From positions 1-6,156 of the forward strand of contig JBBKVT010000324.1 in the NCBI GenBank assembly GCA_037968535.1: DNA of 6,156 bases, read 5' to 3'. This stretch comes from JAHEAO01 sp037968535. Its GTDB lineage: Bacteria > Pseudomonadota > Alphaproteobacteria > Rhodobacterales > Rhodobacteraceae. Below are positions 1 to 4,302 of this stretch, in pieces. Position 1 is the first letter of the stretch. Each line of letters starts with the position of its first letter. Position numbers and translations under genes: made by a program. The notes beneath the pieces were generated by a model. It searched no databases, was not told the origin of the DNA, and saw only the letters and a program-made list of their open reading frames with translations.

Positions 1-16
1 TCACACCGGATCGATC

Positions 17-28
17 TTACGACCGTAA
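17..28. promoter_or_regulatory. Short inverted repeat just upstream of the EcfG-type -35
   Basis: TTACG-AC-CGTAA is a perfect 5-bp inverted repeat with a 2-bp centre, ending 3 bp before the GGAAC element. Its position would suit an activator or repressor site for the gene at 148, but a 5-bp repeat can arise by chance and no known regulator is recognised. Confidence 0.2.
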
Positions 29-31
29 ATT

Positions 32-56
32 GGAACTAATCTGTAGAGATGGCGTT
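32..56 (+). promoter_or_regulatory. EcfG (general stress sigma factor) type promoter
   Basis: GGAAC (32-36), a 16-bp spacer, then CGTT (53-56). This matches the GGAAC-N16/17-CGTT consensus of promoters used by EcfG, the sigma factor of the PhyR-NepR-EcfG general stress response in Alphaproteobacteria. Transcription would start near 62-65, leaving a leader of about 85 nt before the ATG at 148. No other copy with correct spacing was found on either strand. The family consensus is established knowledge; actual use of this site is inferred. Confidence 0.75.
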
Positions 57-135
57 AGTTTTTGTTGAGCGGAAACGTTCGCCATGACCGGACAGCTTCG
101 TTGTGAGCGCAGTCCAGTCACGCAATGATGTAATC

Positions 136-140
136 AGGAG
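136..140 (+). promoter_or_regulatory. Ribosome binding site fixing the start at 148
   Basis: AGGAG lies 7 nt upstream of ATG 148. An upstream in-frame GTG at 103 has no such site, which argues for the shorter product. Confidence 0.7.
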
Positions 141-147
141 AAATATC

Positions 148-417
148 ATGACACTATTCCGTTGCGCTCCAGCGCGGCTGCTGGCGATGTCCACACCCGC
201 GACCTTGATTTTCGCGACTGCGGCGAATGCACAGACGGATGGACAAGGTCTGGGGTCGGCGTCTGGTCAGGGTAACGGCATGATGGGCGGCGGCTGGGGA
301 TGGGGTATGGGTAACGGAGGTTACGGAATGGCTGGCTTCGGAGGGATCGGCATTATCGTGCTGGCTCTGGTGGTCATCGCTGTTGCCGTCTTAGCGTTCC
401 GTCGCCGCAAGCCATGA
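148..417 (+). CDS. Small exported Gly/Met/Trp-rich membrane protein
   Basis: The product is 89 residues of unknown function. Residues 1-28 look like a Sec signal peptide: basic start, hydrophobic core, and an ANA-Q cleavage motif near residue 28. Residues 30-66 are very rich in Gly with Met and Trp (repeats such as GMMGGGWGWGMG). Residues about 64-84 form a hydrophobic segment of Ile/Val/Leu/Ala, followed by the basic tail FRRRKP, which would place the C terminus in the cytoplasm. The mature form would therefore be a small single-pass inner-membrane protein with a short flexible external arm. The start at ATG 148 is chosen for its AGGAG site; an in-frame GTG at 103 would add 15 residues and spoil the signal peptide. 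The EcfG-type promoter at 32-56 suggests induction in general stress. Small glycine-rich proteins with an FRRR end are common in Alphaproteobacteria, but no role is known to me. Confidence 0.8.
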   Translation: MTLFRCAPARLLAMSTPATLIFATAANAQTDGQGLGSASGQGNGMMGGGWGWGMGNGGYGMAGFGGIGIIVLALVVIAVAVLAFRRRKP

Positions 418-438
418 GCCACAGTATCCGGCCATATC

Positions 439-466
439 AAATTGACAAATTGAGATCGATCAATTT
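439..466. repeat. AAATTGA heptamer: two direct copies and one inverted copy
   Basis: AAATTGA occurs at 439-445 and 447-453 (8-bp period) and its reverse complement TCAATTT at 460-466. The second and third copies form a 7-bp inverted repeat with a 6-bp centre, GATCGA. It lies in the AT-rich gap between the genes at 148 and 604, 22 bp after the first gene's stop. It could be a regulator site or a weak stem-loop; it lacks the GC-rich stem and T run of a classic terminator. Confidence 0.35.
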
Positions 467-603
467 CAAATCCTCGAAAACCGCAAGCAAAAATTTGTGC
501 TCAGAAATGAAGGGAAATACCTGACAGGATCCGAATGCCAATGTGATCAAGCTAAATTACTGATTGTGAGATCACGTTTCGATCGCACCCAGTTACACGT
601 TGG

Positions 604-1314
604 ATGACAAAAATGGTTACGACCGCTCCTGTTTCTATCACGTATTTCTCGGACGTGCTGTGTATATGGGCCTATGCGTCCCAAATCCGGCTCGAAGAGG
701 TTGCCAAAAACTTCGGTGCGGACGTGCAAATTGATTACAGGTTCTGCTCCGTCTTTGGAAATACCGAAGACAAGATAGCGCAGGGATGGGCCGCCAAAGG
801 AGCCTACGACGGATTCAATCGACATCTGCAAGAGGTCGGCAAGAAATTCAGCCACATCGACGTCCACCCGGAAATATGGCTTTCTACCAGGCCAGTGAGT
901 TCGGACAGTGCACATCTGTTCATCAAAGCTGTCCAGATTGTGGAATCGAAGTCTGAAAGGGGCGGCAACTCCGGTGTCGGCAGCCCTCTTTCAACACAAT
1001 TGATCTGGCAGTTACGACGTGCATTTTTCCATGAATGTCGCGACGTCTCCCAGCGCAAGGTCCAGCACGCGATTGCAGAACAGATCGGAATTTCTCTTGC
1101 CCCGGTGGAGGCCGAGATCAACAATGGTGCGGCGTTCGCGTCATTGGCTGCTGACTACCAACAAAGAGATCGCCTCAAGATCGAGGGCAGTCCAACCTAT
1201 GTGCTCAACCAGGGCCGCCAGAAGCTCTATGGAAATCTGGGGTATCGCGTCATTGAAGCGAACATCTTTGAGTTGTTGCGGGAACCCGGCGTATACGAAA
1301 TGAGCTGGTGCTGA
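604..1314 (+). CDS. DsbA-family protein, 2-hydroxychromene-2-carboxylate isomerase/FrnE type
   Basis: The product is 236 residues with a DsbA-like thioredoxin fold (PF01323 type). The first beta strand and active-site helix read ITYFSDVLCIWAY (12-24), so the motif is C20-I-W-A23: the first cysteine is kept and the second is replaced by Ala. The cis-proline loop is visible as EGSPTYVLN (194-202, Pro197), followed by a YGNLGYRVIEANI segment and a C-terminal SWC that I recall from this subgroup. A single-cysteine site argues against a disulfide-forming role and fits glutathione-linked isomerase or transferase relatives such as HCCA isomerase, but the substrate cannot be read from sequence. No signal peptide is present, so it should be cytoplasmic. 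The start is uncertain: ATG 604 has no ribosome binding site, while ATG 613 (MVTTAPV) has a weak GGA 8 nt upstream. It stands alone, with 186 bp before it and 207 bp after it without a gene. Confidence 0.88.
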   Translation: MTKMVTTAPVSITYFSDVLCIWAYASQIRLEEVAKNFGADVQIDYRFCSVFGNTEDKIAQGWAAKGAYDGFNRHLQEVGKKFSHIDVHPEIWLSTRPVSSDSAHLFIKAVQIVESKSERGGNSGVGSPLSTQLIWQLRRAFFHECRDVSQRKVQHAIAEQIGISLAPVEAEINNGAAFASLAADYQQRDRLKIEGSPTYVLNQGRQKLYGNLGYRVIEANIFELLREPGVYEMSWC

Positions 1315-1319
1315 GCAGC

Positions 1320-1336
1320 GCTCAATTGCATTGAGC
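1320..1336 (+). terminator. Weak hairpin after the DsbA-family gene
   Basis: GCTCAA (1320-1325) pairs with TTGAGC (1331-1336) around a 5-nt loop, starting 6 nt after the stop codon. The stem is short and is followed by A residues instead of a T run, so a role in termination is only suggested by position. Confidence 0.25.
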
Positions 1337-1521
1337 AAAACGTATCAACGAATGACGGATACCGGACCCGCGCGCTGGTTCATAGCCCTTACTGTTAACG
1401 ACCAGATTCCCAAAACCGCACCGCCCGGTCACTGATCCAAGTTAGTTCGCCCTGGATTGCGACAAGTTAACCTTGGCGATGTCGGTGGCCATTGACCACT
1501 CTCCGAACAGATAGGAATGCA

Positions 1522-1596
1522 ATGAACCGGATCATATATATCGTCGGCCTCGTGGTAGTCGTCCTGTTCATCCTGGGCTATTTCGGCCTGCGCTGA
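1522..1596 (+). CDS. 24-residue single-pass membrane peptide
   Basis: ATG 1522 to TGA 1594-1596 encodes 24 residues: an MNRII start, an unbroken hydrophobic stretch from about Ile4 to Phe22 (IVGLVVVVLFILGYF), and the end GLR. Arginines at positions 3 and 24 bracket one transmembrane helix. AGGA (1513-1516) sits 5 nt before the ATG. Codons follow the GC-rich usage of neighbouring genes (ATC, GTC, CTG, CTC, GGC). I recall very similar tiny proteins with an MNRII start and an FGLR end recurring in Alphaproteobacteria, which supports a real gene, but I cannot search to confirm it. Function is unknown; peptides of this size often bind and tune larger membrane proteins, but no partner can be named here. 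No clear promoter was seen in the 207 bp upstream. Confidence 0.7.
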   Translation: MNRIIYIVGLVVVVLFILGYFGLR

Positions 1597-2103
1597 GTGC
1601 CGAACCGCGGCGGCGCGGTCCCCAACCGATCGGCTCGGCAATGAACGGTGCGAACCGATCTCTGCACGCGATCGCAAAGAGTAAGAGACCCGCAAGATCA
1701 CGGGCAATTGACTCTCCGATGAACGCCCCCGTGGCCCCTGAGCCTATCCGCACTCGCGCCGGCAGTGCTCTTGTAAATGCCACGCGCGGGCGGAAGGCCG
1801 TTGATGCTGCGAAGAGAACGGCACGCCTGACCCAGGGCATCACAACCAGACTGGCCGATATTATCGGGGCTGATGGCTTGATCTGAATCAGCGCACGAAC
1901 CACACGCTTGGTTTACCCGTCCAAGAGTAGACGACGGCATTTGGGTATATCTTGCGGCGGATCGTTGCGGGCTTCTTGGTACTGCAGTCAACCGAGGTCT
2001 TCAAAGATTGAGGGAGCAGGCGATCCCGCTGGCCCGCGACGCGCGGCACAAAATGGGCTGGGCCACAGGTCAGACCACAGAAACCCTGGAAAGGAACAAC
2101 GCC
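1597..2103. other. Gene-poor stretch of about 0.5 kb
   Basis: No convincing gene lies here. Open frames on both strands (plus 1641-1886; minus 1568-1903 and 1698-1991) lack ribosome binding sites and recognisable motifs, and the minus frame at 1568 runs through the reverse of the 24-residue peptide gene. The frame of the next gene stays open back to 1882, but without a good start: TTG 2008 has no Shine-Dalgarno sequence. A near-consensus FNR/FixK-like box is present at 1878-1891. The stretch may be a long regulatory leader for the gene at 2104 or the remains of a decayed gene. Confidence 0.5.
1878..1891. promoter_or_regulatory. FNR/FixK-like box, 9 of 10 consensus positions
   Basis: TTGAT-CTGA-ATCAG differs from the FNR consensus TTGAT-N4-ATCAA only in the last base. 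Crp/Fnr-family proteins such as FNR, FixK and Anr bind this type of palindrome, and a Crp/Fnr-family gene starts at 6083 in this window. It is 213 bp upstream of the next start (2104), which is far for a classic activation site, so it may be a chance match. Confidence 0.35.
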
Positions 2104-2478
2104 GTGAAACATCCAGAAAGGCCGCAAACTTCGCCTTCATCCGGATCGCCGGCAGCAACCGAGGTTGCCGACAAGAATAGCCCGAAGAAATCGGCGCAGG
2201 ACGCGCCCCGTGCGGTCGACGACAGCAATCAAAAGATCGACCGGCCCGGCTTTGATCTGAGTGGCTCTTCTGACGACACACATGCCGGTACGGGTTTGGG
2301 TCTTGGGAGTGATTCGTCTGACACAGCGGGTGACAGACGGCTTCCAGGGCGGCGGCTTGACAACAAACTAACCATTCCACGCTGGGGTGGGCCCAAGCCG
2401 ACTGGCACGACCGGACCAGCAAAGAAACCGTCAGGCCGCGAAACCCCATCGGCGCCAAAGTCGAAGAAGGGGCGCTGA
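2104..2478 (+). CDS. Predicted disordered Lys/Pro/Ser-rich hypothetical protein
   Basis: The product is 124 residues of unknown function, with no signal peptide or membrane segment. It is almost entirely low-complexity: residues 1-40 are rich in Pro, Ser, Ala and Lys; 50-75 form an acidic Gly/Ser/Asp block with DLSGSSDDTHAGTGLGLG; 78-97 are basic with LPGRR and then LTIPRWGGP, the only patch that looks ordered; 98-124 are a Lys/Pro/Gly tail ending SKKGR. The start is GTG 2104, 8 nt after an AAGGA site (2091-2095). An upstream TTG at 2008 stays in frame and would give 156 residues but has no such site. The conserved-looking DLSG...GLGLG and IPRWGGP blocks suggest short binding motifs in a flexible linker protein. 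It converges on the phasin gene across a shared hairpin. Confidence 0.65.
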   Translation: MKHPERPQTSPSSGSPAATEVADKNSPKKSAQDAPRAVDDSNQKIDRPGFDLSGSSDDTHAGTGLGLGSDSSDTAGDRRLPGRRLDNKLTIPRWGGPKPTGTTGPAKKPSGRETPSAPKSKKGR

Positions 2479-2485
2479 CTCCGGT

Positions 2486-2518
2486 GCTTGCTTGGCCGAG
2501 CGCATAGGGCCGACAAGC
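2486..2518 (+). terminator. Imperfect hairpin after the gene at 2104
   Basis: GCTTG (2486-2490) pairs with CAAGC (2514-2518) and GGCC (2494-2497) with GGCC (2508-2511), with a small internal loop between the two stems. It starts 7 nt after the stop codon. There is no T run, so it is a weak candidate beside the stronger hairpin at 2624-2649. Confidence 0.25.
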
Positions 2519-2623
2519 GCCATCAGAAATAGGTGATGTCAGTCTGATCATTTTGCACACAAAGAGTGAGCTCTAATGTGTTGGAGCGGTGAAGCGTCGG
2601 CAGCACTGGCAGTTATACGACAG

Positions 2624-2649
2624 CGGCGGTCCCTTCGCAGGGACCGCCG
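2624..2649. terminator. Strong convergent (bidirectional) terminator hairpin
   Basis: CGGCGGTCCC (2624-2633) and GGGACCGCCG (2640-2649) form a perfect 10-bp GC-rich stem with the 6-nt loop TTCGCA. It lies between the converging stops at 2478 (plus) and 2683 (minus), 33 nt past the phasin stop. On the plus strand it is followed by TTCATTGT; on the minus strand there is no T run. The stem strength and place make it a likely terminator for the phasin mRNA and probably for the opposite gene. Confidence 0.7.
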
Positions 2650-2672
2650 TTCATTGTACAGTTGATTTCAGA

Positions 2673-2688
2673 GCCTGAGGTCTCAGGC
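2673..2688. repeat. Inverted repeat spanning the phasin stop codon
   Basis: GCCTGAG (2673-2679) and CTCAGGC (2682-2688) form a 7-bp inverted repeat with a 2-bp centre. It overlaps the TGA of the phasin gene (2683-2685), so the stop would sit in the stem of a small mRNA hairpin upstream of the main terminator. Confidence 0.35.
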
Positions 2689-3144
2689 GGTCTTCTCGGC
2701 GGCTGAACCAGCCTTGTCGGCAGCGACTTTGGTGTTCGCGACGAGCGTTTCGGCAGCGACTTTGGTGTTCGCGGCGACCTTGTCGCTCAGTTCCTCACCG
2801 GCCTTGGATGCCAGTTCGGTCGTCTCGGTGCCAGCTTTCTGGGTCACATCGCCGACGTCCTGAGCGATGCGCGTCAAGAGATCCATCTGCTTCTGTGCAA
2901 AATCGCTATAGGCCTTGCCGTAATCGGCCTGCTCGTCGCGGACCTGCGTGACCTCGCGGAGGTTCAAAAGTGCTTCTTTCGAAGTCTTGCTCACAATGTC
3001 AATCGACCGGGTTCCTGCCTCAACCATGATCGCAGTCATGCGTTCGTTCATGCTGGCCCACATCTTGATGAAGTTATGCTCGCCCTGCGGGTTCAGCAGG
3101 CTCTGGATGTCATTGACGGCTGATTTCGTATTCTGCTTGGTCAT
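2683..3144 (-). CDS. Phasin family protein (PHA granule-associated)
   Basis: The product is 153 residues. Phasins coat polyhydroxyalkanoate storage granules in the cytoplasm and control their size and number. The sequence fits the Phasin_2 type: a polar N terminus, an amphipathic helical core (about 22-100) with NFIKMWASMNERM, TRSIDIVSKTSKEALLNLREV and YGKAYSDFAQKQMDLLTRIAQ, and an Ala/Lys/Thr-rich coiled tail (101-153). The tail contains two 11-residue repeats starting NTKVAA (126-136 and 137-147), a coiled-coil-like period. No cysteine and no membrane segment occur. The start ATG at 3144 has AGGGAG 7 nt upstream. It is transcribed alone; two PhaR-like operators lie 57-92 bp before the start and a strong hairpin follows the stop. 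No PHA synthase or depolymerase is in the window, so the granule role rests on family resemblance and the operators. A general stress-type phasin is the alternative. Confidence 0.88.
   Translation of the reverse strand: MTKQNTKSAVNDIQSLLNPQGEHNFIKMWASMNERMTAIMVEAGTRSIDIVSKTSKEALLNLREVTQVRDEQADYGKAYSDFAQKQMDLLTRIAQDVGDVTQKAGTETTELASKAGEELSDKVAANTKVAAETLVANTKVAADKAGSAAEKTA
2718..2773 (-). repeat. Exact 23-bp direct repeat inside the phasin gene, 33-bp period
   Basis: The same 23 bases, starting CGGCAGCGAC on the plus strand, occur at 2718-2740 and 2751-2773. The 33-bp offset equals 11 codons and encodes the duplicated NTKVAA hendecads. Identity at DNA level points to a recent in-frame tandem duplication or slippage, which would lengthen the tail by one 11-residue unit. 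Confidence 0.75.
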
Positions 3145-3191
3145 GTTGAATCTCCCTTCTGGAGGATCAGGTGTGTCGTTCGCTGTTGATA

Positions 3192-3221
3192 CTTATGTAA
3201 TGCTGCACTGCAGCAATACAA
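3192..3221 (-). promoter_or_regulatory. Possible core promoter of the phasin gene
   Basis: On the minus strand, TTGTAT (3221-3216) and CATAAG (3197-3192) are separated by 18 bp and could serve as weak -35 and -10 elements. If so, the PhaR-like palindrome at 3201-3215 lies in the spacer, a classic repressor position. The hexamers match the consensus only partly, so the exact promoter is a guess. Confidence 0.3.
3201..3215. promoter_or_regulatory. PhaR-like operator 1 (TGCTGC-ACT-GCAGCA)
   Basis: A perfect 6-bp inverted repeat around a 3-bp centre, containing CTGC-N3-GCAG. PhaR, the PHA-responsive repressor of phasin genes in Paracoccus and Rhodobacter, binds TGC-rich palindromes of this form. 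It is 57 bp upstream of the phasin ATG on the minus strand. Confidence 0.65.
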
Positions 3222-3223
3222 CC

Positions 3224-3236
3224 GCTGCGACGCAGC
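3224..3236. promoter_or_regulatory. PhaR-like operator 2 (GCTGC-GAC-GCAGC)
   Basis: A perfect 5-bp inverted repeat around GAC, again CTGC-N3-GCAG. Its centre (3230) is 22 bp from the centre of operator 1 (3208), about two helical turns, so both sites would face the same side of the DNA. Confidence 0.6.
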
Positions 3237-3593
3237 AAGACCGTAAGAATTTCATGTTCGGGGAATGGTCGAGAAGAAACCTCCCGGGTGATACTATCCT
3301 TCCCCCCCGGGGGAATCGACCCCGACACCAAGATACCGGTTCGGACTCCGGCGCACCCTGAAGCAAATCAGCTTGACGCTCGACGGAACCTTCTCGGCCG
3401 TCGGCTTTGGCGGTAATGTCTTCATTTGATTTCAAGAGTTTCCGTCGGACGCTAACATCGATCAGCGCCCGTCCGCGCTGCGTGGTGTATAGTTCTCGAA
3501 AGTTCTGGCGGTGCCGCGTCCTTCTGTCGAAGCGAAATGCGGCATTGGCGCCAGACGCATATACCGGAAAATCGCGGAGACCCGGTGATTAAC
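3237..3593. other. Gene-poor region between the phasin operators and the broken gene
   Basis: No convincing gene. A 43-codon minus-strand frame (3294-3425, MKTLPPKP start) has GC-rich third positions but no ribosome binding site; an 80-codon minus frame (3193-3435) runs through the phasin operators. Two inverted repeats stand out: TTCCCCC/GGGGGAA at 3300-3315, and CAGCGC (3463-3468) pairing with GCGCTG (3475-3480). The promoter of the downstream plus-strand cluster should lie here, but no clear -35/-10 pair was recognised. Confidence 0.5.
3300..3315. repeat. GC-rich inverted repeat TTCCCCC-CC-GGGGGAA
   Basis: Seven-base arms around a 2-bp centre, containing a run of seven C followed by five G. 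It is 155 bp upstream of the phasin start. Homopolymer runs like this are prone to slippage and sequencing error. No known binding protein is recognised. Confidence 0.4.
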
Positions 3594-3901
3594 ATGCGGT
3601 CATCCACATTGATCGTGGCGTTTTCCCGTCGGTTTGCCCTGTCTGGCTATTCAGACGAACTTCGCGCAGGCAACCATGAAGTGGTCGCGAGGAAGAACTC
3701 CTGCAGGGGCTCAGCTTTGAGGCCTGTCGGGGAACGGCGACCTAACTGACGGTGCATGGAAAAGGCGGCCGTGCTGACCTAACCAAGATGCGCCCGATCA
3801 CCGAAAGAGATTTGGAAGCGGCACTCGGTCGCGACCGTGCATTTGCAAATGACGCGAATGCCAGCGAAGCGGCGCTTTCCCCGCTGGAGGACTTGAAATG
3901 A
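3594..3901 (+). pseudogene. Decayed small gene: one frameshift and one nonsense codon
   Basis: Two reading frames join into one plausible product of about 102 residues. Frame 1 starts at ATG 3594 and reads MRSSTLIVAFSRRF, then SGYSDELRAGNHEVV (to 3686). After a one-base loss near 3687-3688, the second frame continues EEELLQGLSFEACRGTAT (3689-3742), hits TAA at 3743-3745 where Tyr is expected, and resumes LTVHGKGGRADL, then MRPITERDLEAALGRD, ending LEDLK with TGA at 3899-3901. The total of 308 nt is one short of 103 codons, as a single deletion predicts. I recall intact alphaproteobacterial small proteins of the pattern F..PF.L.G....LPAG.YEV...EELL.GLSF.AYRR.AT, with unknown function, and this reads as a broken member. 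The tail overlaps the next gene by ATGA, which implies past translational coupling. A GTG (3752) or ATG (3788) could still start a 49- or 37-residue C-terminal fragment. Confidence 0.75.
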
Positions 3902-4251
3902 ATACTCCCGAATGGCTGAAACCCGGCATCTACGGAGCCGTGGTTGGCGCGGTTTTCGTAGGCGTCGTCGGATTTTCCTGGGGCGGCTGGGTGACCGGCG
4001 GAGGCGCCAACAAGATGGCGAACTCCATGGCCCATGACAACGTGATCGCGGCATTGCTCCCCGTGTGCCTCGATATGTCCCGGACCGACACTGACCGCGT
4101 CGCGAAACTCGCGACGATCCGAGAGGCGTCGTCTTACAAGCAGCGAGATGCCGTGATGGACGCTGGCTGGGCCACGATGCCCGGTTCCGAAGCCCCGGAC
4201 CGCGATCTGGCGCAGGCTTGCGTCGACGTGCTCGAACTCGGCGCTACGTGA
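3898..4251 (+). CDS. Membrane-anchored conserved hypothetical protein, 117 residues
   Basis: The product begins MNTPEWLKPGIYGAVVGAVF; residues about 11-32 form one Gly/Val-rich transmembrane helix ending in SWGGWVTGG. The rest (38-117) is soluble, probably helical, with cysteines at 57 and 108 that might pair if the domain is periplasmic, and a WATMPGSEAP patch (91-100). I recall alphaproteobacterial proteins with this helix and the WATMPGS motif, but no function is known to me. GGAGG (3886-3890) lies 7 nt before ATG 3898, so it can be translated independently of the broken gene whose stop overlaps this start (ATGA). The desaturase follows 51 bp downstream of its stop, or directly if the desaturase starts at 4252, so the two are probably co-transcribed. 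A role linked to membrane lipid state is an inference from that neighbour only. Confidence 0.82.
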   Translation: MNTPEWLKPGIYGAVVGAVFVGVVGFSWGGWVTGGGANKMANSMAHDNVIAALLPVCLDMSRTDTDRVAKLATIREASSYKQRDAVMDAGWATMPGSEAPDRDLAQACVDVLELGAT

Positions 4252-4293
4252 ATGCGTGTCGCTGCCCCTACAATTGAGCGTATGACCAAGCCT

Positions 4294-4298
4294 GGAGG
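4294..4298 (+). promoter_or_regulatory. Ribosome binding site favouring the desaturase start at 4303
   Basis: GGAGG with a 4-nt spacer to ATG 4303. The alternative in-frame ATGs at 4252 and 4282 have no or a poor site. The short spacer keeps the decision open. Confidence 0.5.
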
Positions 4299-4302
4299 CC
4301 CG

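Noticed and set aside
84..128. 14-codon frame in the leader of the first gene
   Set aside because: Only a weak GGA upstream and no attenuator-like codon pattern; most likely chance.
103..147. GTG 103 as start of the first gene
   Set aside because: No ribosome binding site, and it would put 15 polar residues ahead of a good signal peptide. ATG 148 has AGGAG.
1641..1886. 81-codon plus-strand frame (MNGANRSLHAIAK start)
   Set aside because: No ribosome binding site, no recognisable domain and Ala/Arg-rich composition typical of chance frames in GC-rich DNA. Kept only as part of the gene-poor region.
1568..1903. 111-codon minus-strand frame with hydrophobic patches
   Set aside because: It runs antisense through the better supported 24-residue peptide gene and lacks a start signal.
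3294..3425. 43-codon minus-strand frame (MKTLPPKP start) with GC-rich third positions
   Set aside because: No ribosome binding site, and it ends in the homopolymer palindrome at 3300-3315. Not enough to call a gene.
3193..3435. 80-codon minus-strand frame upstream of the phasin gene
   Set aside because: It covers the PhaR-like operators and the likely promoter, and its codon use is unlike the neighbours.
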